Positions 35,581 to 45,355 are shown, counted from the stretch's first letter. The stretch is 64,000 bases of DNA from Hyphomicrobiales bacterium (GCA_900473685.1 UCNE01000003.1:1-64000); one strand, 5' to 3'. The notes: generated from the sequence alone by a model not told the origin. Program-made: numbers and translations.

Positions 35581-37056
35581 TCATGCCGTCACCTCAAAGC
35601 GGACGAGTTCCGTCTTTTGTCCCGATGTCTCCAGGAAAAACCGCAACAGCAGATTCTTCGCCGTCAGCATGCGATAGGCGGCGGTAGCGCGCCAATCCGT
35701 CAGGGGTTGATAGTCGGCATCAAACGCGGCCTGTGCGATCTTAACGGTTTCCTCGTTCCAGAGGTTCCCGACTAACGCTGCTTCGACCTTGGAGGCCCGC
35801 TTCGGCGTGCCGGCCATGCCGCCGAATGCGATCCGCGCGGAAGCAACGGTGTTGTCATTGTTGAGCGCAAGGCGGAAAGCGCCGCACAGCGCGGAAATAT
35901 CCTCGTCGCGGCGTTTGGAAATCTTGTAGACGGCGAAATGATCGTCTTCAGGCAAATTCGGCACGAAAATGCTCTCGACGAATTCCCCGGGTTTGCGATC
36001 CTGGCGGCCGTATTCGATGAAATAGGCCTCAAGCGGCACGGTTCGCTCACCACCTTTCGAACGCAGATTGACGCTGGCGCCCAGCGCGATCAGGGGTGGT
36101 GGTGTGTCGCCGATCGGCGAGCCGTTGGCGACATTGCCGCCGATCGTGCCCATGTTGCGCACCTGCTCTCCACCGAGGCGATCGAGCATTCGGCCGAACG
36201 TGGGATAGCGGGCGGAAATGGCTGAAAAGGCAGTCGAATAGCTGACGCCGGCCCCGATCAGAATACCGCCTTCCGTTTCGCGGACGAACTGCAGGTCTTC
36301 CAGGCCGTTGATGAAAATGACCGGATTGAGTGCGCGCATCTGCTTGGTCACCCAGAGCCCGACGTCGGTGGAACCGGCAACGATGGTCGCCTGCGGGTGA
36401 TCGGCCAGCGTATCGGCAAGATCGGCTGCCGTACCGGGCACGATCAGAGTGGCATCGCCACTTGTCATGCGAATTGTCTGTGGAGAGCGGATTGCGGTCA
36501 GCTTGGCGATGATCTCGTTCCTGGCTTTGACGATCGGGTCGAACACGACATCGGGTCTGGCATTCGCCACGGCTTCCGCCGCCTTGACGATTGGCTCATA
36601 GCCCGTGCATCGACAGAGGTTGCCCTGCAATGCCTTTTCGATATCGGCCCGGCCGGGATTATCCTTCGACAGCCACAGGCCATAGAGCGACATGACGAAG
36701 CCGGGGGTGCAGAATCCGCATTGGGATCCGTGATAGTCAACCATCGCCTGCTGAACCGGATGCAGCGTTCCATCCGGTGCCGCCAGATGCTCGACGGTGA
36801 CGACATGGGTGGCGTTCAGCGAGCCGGTAAAGCGGATACAGGCATTGACGCTTTCATAGACGAGTTCGCCGCCCGACAGCCGCCCGACCAACACGGTGCA
36901 GGCGCCGCAGTCTCCTTCGGCGCAGCCTTCCTTGGTGCCGGTCAGCCGCTTTTCGAGCCGTAGAAAATCGAGCAACGTCGAGGTTGGCTGCACGGCGGTG
37001 AGCGCAATCTCCCGATCGTTCAGGATAAAACGGATGCTGCCGGTGGACTGTGTCAT
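35581..37056 (-). CDS. xdhA: Xanthine dehydrogenase, Fe-S/FAD small subunit
   Basis: A 491-residue subunit. The plant-type 2Fe-2S cluster ligands are C45, C50, C53 and C73 (EGCAEGDCGACTVL, NACIRF). The second cluster uses CGFCTPGFVMSLYG and GNLCRCTGYEPIV. The C-terminal two-thirds bind FAD (TIGGNVANGSPIGDTPP). The ATG at 37056 (MTQSTGSIRF) is preferred over a frame to 37281. First gene of xdhABC. Confidence 0.92.
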   Translation of the reverse strand: MTQSTGSIRFILNDREIALTAVQPTSTLLDFLRLEKRLTGTKEGCAEGDCGACTVLVGRLSGGELVYESVNACIRFTGSLNATHVVTVEHLAAPDGTLHPVQQAMVDYHGSQCGFCTPGFVMSLYGLWLSKDNPGRADIEKALQGNLCRCTGYEPIVKAAEAVANARPDVVFDPIVKARNEIIAKLTAIRSPQTIRMTSGDATLIVPGTAADLADTLADHPQATIVAGSTDVGLWVTKQMRALNPVIFINGLEDLQFVRETEGGILIGAGVSYSTAFSAISARYPTFGRMLDRLGGEQVRNMGTIGGNVANGSPIGDTPPPLIALGASVNLRSKGGERTVPLEAYFIEYGRQDRKPGEFVESIFVPNLPEDDHFAVYKISKRRDEDISALCGAFRLALNNDNTVASARIAFGGMAGTPKRASKVEAALVGNLWNEETVKIAQAAFDADYQPLTDWRATAAYRMLTAKNLLLRFFLETSGQKTELVRFEVTA

Positions 37057-37180
37057 GCTTCTCTTCTTTTCATTTCGACTCTTGAAACTATGCCCAAAAC
37101 CGGCACCCTGACAATTGTGTTTCTGCCATTGCAGCCTGCCTTTTTCACGCGTGATCGGGCCTATCGGGTTGCGTTTTGTT

Positions 37181-37212
37181 TTCGTTTGACATTCGTTTTT
37201 GTATCGTATTGA
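37181..37212 (+). promoter_or_regulatory. glpK promoter with TTCGTTT repeats
   Basis: TTGACA (37186-37191) is a consensus -35, with TATTGA (37207-37212) 15 bases on as a weak -10. TTCGTTT occurs at 37181-37187 and 37192-37198, one helical turn apart, overlapping the -35. T-rich TTCG repeats resemble binding sites of DeoR-type GlpR regulators. No glpR gene is in the window. Confidence 0.5.
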
Positions 37213-37279
37213 AGTTTTTGAAATGGCTCGCGGCCGCCGAGGAGGGGCCGTGAAGATAAGAAACGCCGGGAGGGGCAGC

Positions 37280-38770
37280 ATGGCCGGATATGTTCTCGCA
37301 ATCGATCAGGGCACGACATCAAGCCGTGCGATCGTCTTCGACAAGAACCAGAAAATTGCGGGGTCCGGGCAAAAGGAATTCAAGCAGCATTTTCCGAAAT
37401 CCGGCTGGGTCGAGCATGACCCGGAAGAAATCTGGGACACTGTCGTCTGGGCGATCAAGGAAGCGATCAGCAAGGCCGGCATCAAGGCCAGTGACCTCTC
37501 GGCCATCGGCATCACCAACCAGCGCGAGACCGTCGTCGTCTGGGAGCGCGACACCGGCAAGGTGATCCACAATGCCATCGTCTGGCAGGACCGGCGCACT
37601 GCATCCTATTGCGACAAGCTGAAACGCCAGGGGTTGGAGAAGACCTTTACCAAGAAGACCGGCCTGCTGCTCGATCCGTATTTTTCCGGCACAAAGCTCT
37701 CCTGGATGCTGGCCAATGTCAAAGGTGCGCGGGCGCGTGGAGCGAAGGGCGATCTTTGCTTTGGCACCATCGACACATTCCTGATCTGGCGGCTAACCGG
37801 CGGCAAATCCTTCGTCACCGACGCGACCAATGCCTCGCGCACGCTGATGTTCAACATCGCCACCAATGATTGGGACCACGAACTGCTCGAGATCCTGCGT
37901 GTCCCTGAAGCCATGCTGCCGCAGGTTCTCGACTGCGCCGCCGATTTCGGCATGACGGACGCTTCTATTTTCGGCGCGGAAATTCCGATCCTCGGCGTGG
38001 CCGGTGATCAGCAGGCCGCAACCATCGGCCAGGCCTGCTTCCAGCCCGGCATGATGAAATCCACCTATGGTACTGGTTGCTTTGCACTTTTGAACACCGG
38101 CAAGGATATCGTCCGCTCAAAGAACCGGCTGCTGACGACCATTGCGTATCGGCTTGACGGCGAGACCACTTATGCGCTGGAGGGATCGATCTTTGTTGCC
38201 GGTGCCGCCGTGCAGTGGTTGCGGGATGGTCTGAAGGTGATCAAGGCGGCGCCCGATACGGGCACGCTGGCCGCAAGTGCTGATCCCTCGCAGGAAGTTT
38301 ATCTCGTTCCTGCCTTTACCGGACTTGGCGCGCCGCATTGGGACCCGGATGCGCGCGGCGCCATCTTCGGCATGACACGCAATACCGGCCCGGCCGAGTT
38401 TGCCCGCGCAGCTCTTGAGGCCGTCTGCTACCAGACACGCGATCTGCTTGATGCCATGCACAAGGACTGGAAGAACGACGGCCGCGAAACCGTGCTGCGC
38501 GTCGATGGCGGCATGGTTGCCTCCGACTGGACGATGCAGCGTTTGTCCGATCTGCTCGATGCGCCGGTCGACCGCCCGACCATTTTGGAAACAACGGCGC
38601 TCGGCGTTGCCTGGCTTGCCGGCAGCCGGGCAGGGGTCTGGCCGAACCAGAAGGAGTTTGCCAAGTCCTGGGCAAGAGATCAGCGCTTTGAGCCCAAGAT
38701 GGACGAGGCAACACGGAAGACCAAAATCAAGGGTTGGAAGGATGCGGTCAGGCGGACGCTAAGCGCTTAA
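37280..38770 (+). CDS. glpK: Glycerol kinase
   Basis: A 496-residue FGGY kinase, phosphorylating glycerol to glycerol-3-phosphate. Visible are the phosphate-binding [15 protein letters not shown], the FGGY signature 1 region [27 protein letters not shown], and the adenosine loop [18 protein letters not shown]. The start [11 protein letters not shown] follows GGGAGGGGCAGC. Transport genes for glycerol are not adjacent. Confidence 0.95.
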   Translation: MAGYVLAIDQGTTSSRAIVFDKNQKIAGSGQKEFKQHFPKSGWVEHDPEEIWDTVVWAIKEAISKAGIKASDLSAIGITNQRETVVVWERDTGKVIHNAIVWQDRRTASYCDKLKRQGLEKTFTKKTGLLLDPYFSGTKLSWMLANVKGARARGAKGDLCFGTIDTFLIWRLTGGKSFVTDATNASRTLMFNIATNDWDHELLEILRVPEAMLPQVLDCAADFGMTDASIFGAEIPILGVAGDQQAATIGQACFQPGMMKSTYGTGCFALLNTGKDIVRSKNRLLTTIAYRLDGETTYALEGSIFVAGAAVQWLRDGLKVIKAAPDTGTLAASADPSQEVYLVPAFTGLGAPHWDPDARGAIFGMTRNTGPAEFARAALEAVCYQTRDLLDAMHKDWKNDGRETVLRVDGGMVASDWTMQRLSDLLDAPVDRPTILETTALGVAWLAGSRAGVWPNQKEFAKSWARDQRFEPKMDEATRKTKIKGWKDAVRRTLSA

Positions 38771-38904
38771 TGCGGCGTCGATGCGTCTGACGAGAAACAC
38801 ACCGTTTCAACACAGGGCCTGTCTCATAGCCTTACGCACGACTATTTGTGATGCCAAACAATAGTTTCGCCGGCGTTCGGCATAGATCAGACAGGCAGGA
38901 CATC

Positions 38905-39963
38905 ATGGAACTCGGTCTTTACACATTCGGCGATGTTCATCCGCAGGCGCCCTTGGGGCGTGGACGTGAAGGCGAAGAGCGGGTGCGCCATCTGATCGAG
39001 GAAATCGAGCTGGCCGATCAGGTCGGCCTCGATGTCTTCGGCTTGGGTGAGCATCACCGGCCGGATTATGTCGCATCTGCACCGGCGATGATTCTGGCCG
39101 CCGCGGCTGCGCGCACAAAAAACATCAAGCTGACCAGCGCTGTCACGGTGCTGAGTTCGGACGATCCCGTCCGAGTGTTCCAGCAGTTTGCGACGCTTGA
39201 TCTGATCTCGAATGGCCGCGCCGAGATCATGGCGGGGCGGGGGTCCTTCATCGAATCCTTCCCGCTGTTCGGCTATGACCTTGACGACTACGATCAGCTG
39301 TTTTCGGAGAAACTGGATCTGCTTCTGGCCATCCGCGACGGCGAGGTTGTTAGCTGGTCCGGCGAAAAACGGGCACCGATCAACGGCCGCGGGGTCTATC
39401 CGCGCCCGGTGAACGATTCCCTGCCGGTCTGGATCGCCGTCGGCGGCACGCCGCAATCGGTAGCGCGGGCCGGAGCGCTCGGCCTGCCGGTGGCGCTGGC
39501 CATCATCGGTGGTGAGCCGGCGCGCTATGCGCCGTTGTTCGATCTCTACCGCGAGGCCGCGCGCCGGGCGGGACAGGACGCGTCGAAGCTGAAGACCAGC
39601 ATCAATGTCCATGGTTTTATCGCCGATACCAATGAAAAGGCCGGCGACCAGTTTTACGGCCCGCAGGCAGAGGTCATGAACCGTATCGGCCGCGAGCGCG
39701 GCTGGGGACCGACCAGCCGGGCGCATTTCAACCAGTCGATCGGACCGGACGGCAATATCTTTCTTGGCGATCCCGATACGGTGGCAGAAAAGATCATCCG
39801 GCACCAAAAAATCTTCAAGAATGACCGTTTCCTGTTGCAGATGGCCATTGGCTTGATGCCGCATGACCAGATCCTGCGCGGCATCGAACTCTATGGCACC
39901 AAAGTGGCGCCGCTGGTGCGTGCTGCGCTGGCTGAGGAGAAGAAACAGGCGGAAACCGCCTGA
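38905..39963 (+). CDS. LLM-class flavin-dependent oxidoreductase
   Basis: A 352-residue luciferase-like monooxygenase fold (TIM barrel, F420/FMN type). The beginning [30 protein letters not shown] and [24 protein letters not shown] are typical of the Rhizobium group. Start ATG 38905 has CAGGA 5 bases upstream. Substrate is unknown; members oxidise alkanesulfonates, alkanals and the like. Confidence 0.82.
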   Translation: MELGLYTFGDVHPQAPLGRGREGEERVRHLIEEIELADQVGLDVFGLGEHHRPDYVASAPAMILAAAAARTKNIKLTSAVTVLSSDDPVRVFQQFATLDLISNGRAEIMAGRGSFIESFPLFGYDLDDYDQLFSEKLDLLLAIRDGEVVSWSGEKRAPINGRGVYPRPVNDSLPVWIAVGGTPQSVARAGALGLPVALAIIGGEPARYAPLFDLYREAARRAGQDASKLKTSINVHGFIADTNEKAGDQFYGPQAEVMNRIGRERGWGPTSRAHFNQSIGPDGNIFLGDPDTVAEKIIRHQKIFKNDRFLLQMAIGLMPHDQILRGIELYGTKVAPLVRAALAEEKKQAETA

Positions 39964-40000
39964 CCGCGGCGATTTTCCCTTAGTCTGCGTCTGGATTGGC

Positions 40001-40034
40001 CGCTTTCGGCGGGTTACATAAACAGCCGAAAGCG
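40001..40034 (+). promoter_or_regulatory. Hairpin next to the map start codon
   Basis: CGCTTTCGGC (40001-40010) and GCCGAAAGCG (40025-40034) form a perfect 10-bp stem around a 14-base loop. The 3' arm is followed at once by GAGAGACG and the ATG at 40042. It can be a terminator for the upstream flavoenzyme gene or a translation-control hairpin for map. Confidence 0.5.
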
Positions 40035-40041
40035 AGAGACG

Positions 40042-40791
40042 ATGACACTCAACAATGACGAAGACCTGGAGCGGCTGAAGGAAATCGGCCGCATCTGCGC
40101 CAATACGATCCAGATCATGGCGGCGGCGCTCGAGCCTGGCATGACGACGGCGGAGCTGGATGCGATCGGCCGCAAGTTCCTGGAGGAATGCGGCGCGCGC
40201 TCCGCACCGGAACTGACCTATAACTTTCCCGGTGCCACCTGTATCAGCGTCAACGAGGAAGTCGCCCACGGTATTCCGGGAAGCCGCATCATTCAGGCTG
40301 GCGATCTCGTCAATATCGATGTGTCCGCCGAGAAGAATGGGCTGTTTGCCGATACCGGTGCGTCCTTTGCCGTGCCGCCGGTCAAGCCGCAGGTCGAACG
40401 GCTCTGCCGCGACGGCAAGCGCGCCATGTGGGTGGGGTTGAACGAGGTGAAATCCGGCAAGCCGCTGGCTGCGATCGGCAATGCGATCGGCGCCTTTGCC
40501 AAGAAGAACCGCTATTCGTTGATCACCAATCTGGCCAGCCACGGCGTCGGCCGCTCGCTGCACGAGGAGCCGACCGAGATCGCCACCTGGCCGGATAAGC
40601 ACGAGAAGCGGCGGATGACCGAAGGTATGGTCTTTACCGTCGAGCCCTTCCTGTCGCTGGGTGCGCAATGGGCCGAAGGCGGCGATGACGAGTGGACGCT
40701 GTATAGCGAACCGCGGGCGCTCACCGTGCAGTACGAACATACGGTGATTGTTACGCGCAACGGTCCGCTGGTTGTTACCTTGCCGGGCTGA
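40042..40791 (+). CDS. map: Methionine aminopeptidase, type I
   Basis: A 249-residue Map. The five metal ligands are visible: D in NIDVS, D in FADTGASF, H in ASHGVGRSLHEEP, E in VFTVEPFLS and E in QYEHTVIV. It removes N-terminal methionine. It may be a second copy, because the essential rhizobial map is normally in another context; I cannot test this here. Confidence 0.9.
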   Translation: MTLNNDEDLERLKEIGRICANTIQIMAAALEPGMTTAELDAIGRKFLEECGARSAPELTYNFPGATCISVNEEVAHGIPGSRIIQAGDLVNIDVSAEKNGLFADTGASFAVPPVKPQVERLCRDGKRAMWVGLNEVKSGKPLAAIGNAIGAFAKKNRYSLITNLASHGVGRSLHEEPTEIATWPDKHEKRRMTEGMVFTVEPFLSLGAQWAEGGDDEWTLYSEPRALTVQYEHTVIVTRNGPLVVTLPG

Positions 40792-40873
40792 CGGTTGTTC
40801 CATTTACGCCGTTGAACCCACCGATCAGATTTTGTCGTTTGTCATCATCATGCTGCATTGCAATAGGTAGGGC

Positions 40874-42073
40874 ATGACCAAGCCCAATCTGCCGCCAAAC
40901 CAGAATCTCGTCCCGACTGCCCTTGCCGGCGCCATCGCCATGGCGGTCGCGATGGGGTTTGGGCGGTTTTCCTTCACACCGATCCTGCCTGGCATGATGA
41001 GCGGCCTTGGTTTGAGCCCGGCCGATGCCGGGCTGATCGCGTCGGCCAATTTCATCGGCTATCTCGTTGGCGCGGTCGCTGCCGGTTACGGCTGGGCAGC
41101 CGGGCGCGAACGGGCGGTCAGCTTGTCGGCACTTGTTGCAACCACGGTTCTGTTGCTCGCCATGGGGCTGACGTCGTCACTGCTGCTGTTTTCCGTCATC
41201 CGGTTTCTTGCCGGTGTTGCCAGCGCGTTTACGATGATCTTCACCTCGGCGATCGTGCTCAGCCGGGGATTGGCGGCCGGTAACCCGCATGTGCAATCCG
41301 CTCATTTCGGCGGCGTCGGCATCGGTATCGCTGTTTCCTCACTGATGGTTTTTCTTCTGCCGGCCCAGGGTTTCGGTGCATTTGCGAGCTGGCAGGCTGC
41401 GTGGTTCGGCGGCGCTGTCGTCGCCTGCGCCGGCACGATCCTCGTGGCAGTTTTGCTGCCGTCTGGCCCCGCTTCCGGTAAGACCGCCGGGCGGGAAAAA
41501 CCATTGGTCTGGACCCGGCCGCTGTTCGTGGTCGCCTTGACCTACGGTCTGTTCGGTTTCGGCTATGTCATCACCGCGACCTTTCTGGTGGCCATGGCCC
41601 GGCAAGGGGCGAGCGATCACACGGTCGAATTTTTGGCCTGGCTGATCACCGGTCTCAGCGCGGCGATCTCGGTGCATCTGTGGCGCCGCGCTGTGCCACG
41701 GCTTGGGATCACTGGTGTCTACCTGGCGGGCCTCCTGGTCGAGGCCATTGGCCTGGTCCTCGTCGTTACCCTGCCATCGCCCTATGCGCCGCTCATCGGC
41801 GGGCTGATGCTCGGGCTGACCTTCATCATGGTGACCGCCTATGGCCTGCAGATCGGCCGGGCGCTGGCGCCAGAAAGCCCGCGCAAGGCGCTTGCCTTCA
41901 TGACGGCCGCCTTTGGCGTCGGCCAAATTGTCGGGCCTCTGGTGGCCGGTTGGCTGGCGGAGGGCAATGGGAATTTCAATACGCCGACTCTGGTTGCGGC
42001 GGGCGTGCTCCTGTTCTGCGCTGGCCTGATCGCAATGGAGTTCCGCCGCATCGTTGCTGCCATGACGGCCTGA
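40874..42073 (+). CDS. MFS transporter, YbfB/YjiJ family
   Basis: A 399-residue major facilitator with about twelve transmembrane helices. The start AGAIAMAVAMGFGRFSFTPILP is the conserved YbfB/YjiJ N-terminus, with the motif near residue 75 (GWAAGRERAVSL). Substrate is unknown. It stands alone between map and the BacA-like gene. Confidence 0.85.
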   Translation: MTKPNLPPNQNLVPTALAGAIAMAVAMGFGRFSFTPILPGMMSGLGLSPADAGLIASANFIGYLVGAVAAGYGWAAGRERAVSLSALVATTVLLLAMGLTSSLLLFSVIRFLAGVASAFTMIFTSAIVLSRGLAAGNPHVQSAHFGGVGIGIAVSSLMVFLLPAQGFGAFASWQAAWFGGAVVACAGTILVAVLLPSGPASGKTAGREKPLVWTRPLFVVALTYGLFGFGYVITATFLVAMARQGASDHTVEFLAWLITGLSAAISVHLWRRAVPRLGITGVYLAGLLVEAIGLVLVVTLPSPYAPLIGGLMLGLTFIMVTAYGLQIGRALAPESPRKALAFMTAAFGVGQIVGPLVAGWLAEGNGNFNTPTLVAAGVLLFCAGLIAMEFRRIVAAMTA

Positions 42074-42125
42074 GCGGTCTCGCGATTAAATAACGGTAAC
42101 ATTAGCTTGACGTGATTGGCAGGTG

Positions 42126-42177
42126 AGGGCTTTTGCCCTAGGTTCGCTGCTTCGAAGTGCGGGTGTTCACCCGCTTC
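42126..42177 (+). promoter_or_regulatory. Two hairpins in the leader of the BacA-like gene
   Basis: AGGGC-TTTT-GCCCT (42126-42139) and GCGGGTG-TT-CACCCGC with GAAG/TTC flanks (42154-42177) precede the start codon at 42199. Either may end the upstream MFS transcript or modulate translation of this gene. Confidence 0.4.
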
Positions 42178-42198
42178 AAGAAACGCGAGTGCTGCCTC

Positions 42199-43476
42199 TT
42201 GTTCCATTCCTTTTTCCCAAATCCGAAGCTGTTTTTTACGTCCGGCGCGATATGGACAGTTATATGTATTCTTGCGTGGTATTCAGTTGGTCCACAGATT
42301 GGTGCTGCCATAGGTTTGCCACCACTAGCCCCGGGGGAGAAGGCGCCAATCGGACTTGCATATTTCTTTACCCCCGACAATCTCTGGTTTTACCTCTACT
42401 TCACAATCTTTGTGCTGATCTTCGGAGGTGCATGGAAAATTGTCGCTCGCGATCATCGCTGGGCTAACTGGTCGATCTGGGGATCGGCGTTTATCATTTT
42501 TATCGCTTATTTCTCGGTCCAAACTTCCGTCGCGATCAACAATTGGCGAGGCCCCTTCTTCGACCTTTTTCAAGATGCGCTTTCGAAAAAGCCGGGGGTG
42601 ACAGTCGATCAACTCTATAGCCTGCAGCTGCGCTTTCTCGAAATCGGCTTTGTTAGTGTAGCCTTGAACGTCGTCACAGCCTTCTTCACCAATCACTATG
42701 TCTTCCGCTGGCGCACCGCGATGAACGATTTCTATATGTCGAAGTGGGACAAGCTTCGGCATATTGAGGGCGCTTCTCAGCGTGTTCAGGAAGACACGAT
42801 GCGTTTTGCCAACATCCTCGAAGGGCTCGGCGTCACGCTGATCAACTCGGTGATGACACTGGTGGTGTTCCTGCCACTGCTTTTCGCCATGTCGGAGCAT
42901 GTCGCCGATCTCCCCATCATCGGCGCCGTTCCACATGCCTTGTTCTGGCTAGCGATCGTGTGGTCTCTGTTCGGCACGGCGCTTCTGGCGTTCGCCGGCA
43001 TTAAGCTTCCCGGGTTGAATTTCCGTAATCAGCGGGTCGAAGCAGCGTACCGCAAAGAGCTTGTCTATGGGGAAGACCACGCCGACCGCGCACAGCCGGT
43101 GACCGTCAGGGAGCTCTTTGACAATGTTCGCCGCAACTATTTCCGCATGTACTGGCACTATGCCTATTTCAACGTGGCGCGTTTTTCCTATGGCCAGCTT
43201 GATGCGATCTTCCTGAACTTCATTCTTATCCCGACAATCGTAATGGGCAAGATCACCATGGGCATCTGGCAGCAGATTGCCACGGCCTTCGGCGAGGTCA
43301 GCAATTCGTTCCAGTATCTGGTGAACTATTGGTCGACGATCATCGAGCTTCTCTCGATCCACAAACGCCTGAAAGCCTTTGAAGCGGCCATCGACGATGT
43401 ACCGCTGCCTGCGATCGACCAGCGCTATCTCGCCCGTGAAGAACATGACGGCGAGCTCGCAGCTGCCAAGCCGTGA
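42199..43476 (+). CDS. BacA/SbmA-type peptide transporter
   Basis: A 425-residue inner-membrane SbmA/BacA-like protein that imports proline-rich and nodule cysteine-rich peptides in related species. Landmarks are the start MFHSFFPNPKLFFTSG, INNWRGPFFDLFQDAL, FRWRTAMNDFYMSKW, YYRMYW-like loop YFRMYWHYAYFNVARFSYGQ and the C-terminal VNYWSTIIELLSIHKRL. About seven helices are expected. The start is TTG at 42199, matching the family start; the GTG at 42157 would add 14 non-conserved residues. The 5' half is less GC-rich than neighbours, with codons such as CTA, TTG and TTT, which could mean transfer. Confidence 0.82.
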   Translation: MFHSFFPNPKLFFTSGAIWTVICILAWYSVGPQIGAAIGLPPLAPGEKAPIGLAYFFTPDNLWFYLYFTIFVLIFGGAWKIVARDHRWANWSIWGSAFIIFIAYFSVQTSVAINNWRGPFFDLFQDALSKKPGVTVDQLYSLQLRFLEIGFVSVALNVVTAFFTNHYVFRWRTAMNDFYMSKWDKLRHIEGASQRVQEDTMRFANILEGLGVTLINSVMTLVVFLPLLFAMSEHVADLPIIGAVPHALFWLAIVWSLFGTALLAFAGIKLPGLNFRNQRVEAAYRKELVYGEDHADRAQPVTVRELFDNVRRNYFRMYWHYAYFNVARFSYGQLDAIFLNFILIPTIVMGKITMGIWQQIATAFGEVSNSFQYLVNYWSTIIELLSIHKRLKAFEAAIDDVPLPAIDQRYLAREEHDGELAAAKP

Positions 43477-43506
43477 ACGAGAGGTATTCGCCGAAATGAA
43501 ATGCAA

Positions 43507-44514
43507 TCAAAAGGCGGAGCGATCCGCCTTTTTCTGTTTGGCGATCATCGGCAAAGCTTCTGCATAGCTGACGCAGGCGACGTCCGGCTTGCTGCAGGTT
43601 TCGGTGAGGAACTGGTCGAGCGCGCGCCAATAGGCGCCGCCGTTCATTTCGACGAAGTGGAAGCCGAGTTGCAGCGGAATGCGATTGCCATCATACTCTT
43701 TCTGGAAGGCCTTGCGGTAGGCATCGAGCGTGCGCTCTTCGAAGACGGCACTATCCTTCTTGTTTTCGATGCCCATGGAATGGCGAACGAAGAGATTGTA
43801 ATCCATGCCGATCACCCGGCGCTGCTGCGGGCCTTCGGGAATGAGCGGCAGGCCGAAACGCGGCAATCCATCCGCGTCCGACGGCCAGCCCGGTCCCTTG
43901 GTGACGAGGCTTGCATCATAGGTAAAGCCACCTTGCTTCAGCGCCGGCAGCAAGCCATCGCTCAGCGACAGATAGGGCGCGCGAAACCCTTTGATGCCGG
44001 TGGCTGCGAAATCAGCCCAACCTTGCGGCTGCTCGCTTTCAATGCCAGCTGCTTTCCAGGCGTTGGCAAGTGCTGTGTTGAAGGCTGAAAATTCCTGTTT
44101 CCAGTCCGCAGCGCTCCAGCCCTTGCCATCGAAATGGCCGCAGGCATGGCTGCCGATATCGTGACCGGCTTCGTGGGCAGCCCAGATATGGCGGACGCGG
44201 GACTGGATCTCTTCACGGCTCTGGGCAAAGCCGACATTGGAGCGTCCGGCCTTATGTCCCGGCGCCTGATAGGCTTTGCCACCGTCCGCGCGTGTCATCA
44301 GGAATGTGCAAGAAAGGAAGTAGGTGAAATGCGCGCCGGTGCGCTTGCCCATGTCCAGGCTCTTTTCCCACAGCTTGTTATCATGTGCGCCATCGAAAGA
44401 GACGATGACGAGCTGCTTGCGTTCGGCAGGCACCGGCGGTTCGACGGTCTGGGCAATGGCTGGGGAGAGGGTCAATGCGAGAGCAAGACCGGGTGCTGCG
44501 GAAAATCTGGGCAT
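43507..44514 (-). CDS. Secreted polysaccharide deacetylase family protein
   Basis: A 335-residue NodB-type deacetylase. The signal peptide is at the start (MPRFSAAPGLALALTLSPAIAQ). Catalytic motifs are IVSFDGAHDN, GHDIGSHACGHFDG (H-x-x-x-H metal ligands) and RAPYLSLSD. It probably acts in the periplasm on N-acetylated glycans. The ATG at 44514 is chosen. A hairpin overlaps its last codons. Confidence 0.85.
   Translation of the reverse strand: MPRFSAAPGLALALTLSPAIAQTVEPPVPAERKQLVIVSFDGAHDNKLWEKSLDMGKRTGAHFTYFLSCTFLMTRADGGKAYQAPGHKAGRSNVGFAQSREEIQSRVRHIWAAHEAGHDIGSHACGHFDGKGWSAADWKQEFSAFNTALANAWKAAGIESEQPQGWADFAATGIKGFRAPYLSLSDGLLPALKQGGFTYDASLVTKGPGWPSDADGLPRFGLPLIPEGPQQRRVIGMDYNLFVRHSMGIENKKDSAVFEERTLDAYRKAFQKEYDGNRIPLQLGFHFVEMNGGAYWRALDQFLTETCSKPDVACVSYAEALPMIAKQKKADRSAF
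43509..43534. terminator. Bidirectional terminator overlapping the deacetylase 3' end
   Basis: AAAAGGCGGA, GCGA loop and TCCGCCTTTTT form a perfect stem with A- and T-runs. It sits 32 bases after the BacA-like stop on the plus strand. On the minus strand the same bases encode the last deacetylase residues, KKADRSAF, and its stop. Confidence 0.8.
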
Positions 44515-44650
44515 GCGGAAACCTTGGGCGGCAAATGCGGGATTGCGTTTCCTGGCCCAAGAATACGGCAATCCTTTGATCGGACTGGAAAACAGGCCGC
44601 TTTACCGGTATGCGGTAGTTCGCAATTCATAACAGTCACGGGTGTCCTTC

Positions 44651-45238
44651 ATGGCCTTTCTCATCCTCGGTATTGTCATTTTCTTCGGCATCCATCTGGT
44701 CAAAAGCTTTGCGCCGGGTCTTCGCGCTGCGGTCGTCGAACAGGGCGGCACCGGGCTCTGGCATGCCATTCATGGTTTCTGCGCTCTTCTGGGCCTCTGT
44801 TTGATCGTCTACGGTTTCGATCTGTCGCGGGCAACGACCGGCATGCTCTACACGCCACCGAAGTTTCTCACCCATATCGCCCTGACGCTGATGCTGATCT
44901 CCTTCATCTGTCTGGCGGCGGCATTCCTGCCTGCCGGAAAGATCAAGGCTGCCACCAAACATCCGGCCATTCTCGCTATCAAGATCTGGGCACTGGCGCA
45001 TCTGATGGCCAATGGCGAGGTCAATTCGGTACTGCTGTTTGGCGCGTTTCTGATCTGGGGCGTGATCTTGCGCATCTCGATGAAGCGCCGCTGGCGTGCA
45101 GGCGAGATCACGCATCCGGTGTTCGTCTCCTACAAATACGATGTCATCGCCGTGGTTCTCGCCCTTGCCGTCTATATTCTGTTTATCTGGAAGTTGCACG
45201 AAGTGCTGATCGGCGTTGCGCCGATTGTGATGGGCTAA
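44651..45238 (+). CDS. NnrU family membrane protein
   Basis: A 195-residue inner-membrane protein with about six helices. The motif MAFLILGIVIFFGIHLVKSFAP and FLTHIALTLMLISFI match the NnrU family, first linked to nitric oxide metabolism in denitrifiers. No denitrification gene is nearby, so it may serve a general heme or cytochrome role. The ATG at 44651 is preferred over a GTG at 44642. Confidence 0.82.
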   Translation: MAFLILGIVIFFGIHLVKSFAPGLRAAVVEQGGTGLWHAIHGFCALLGLCLIVYGFDLSRATTGMLYTPPKFLTHIALTLMLISFICLAAAFLPAGKIKAATKHPAILAIKIWALAHLMANGEVNSVLLFGAFLIWGVILRISMKRRWRAGEITHPVFVSYKYDVIAVVLALAVYILFIWKLHEVLIGVAPIVMG

Positions 45239-45355
45239 ACTCTGCTAATCGGGGCTAAATCGCGCTGCCCCCTTACAACGGCCTCAAAATACGGTAGAAG
45301 CGCGGAAATCTTTACATCATCTTTGCAGGGAAGGCCGGGAAACCGGAACTTAGGA

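Noticed and set aside
38887..40803. Minus-strand frame of 638 codons
   Set aside because: Antisense to the flavin monooxygenase and map, and it covers the intergenic hairpin. No recognisable domain.
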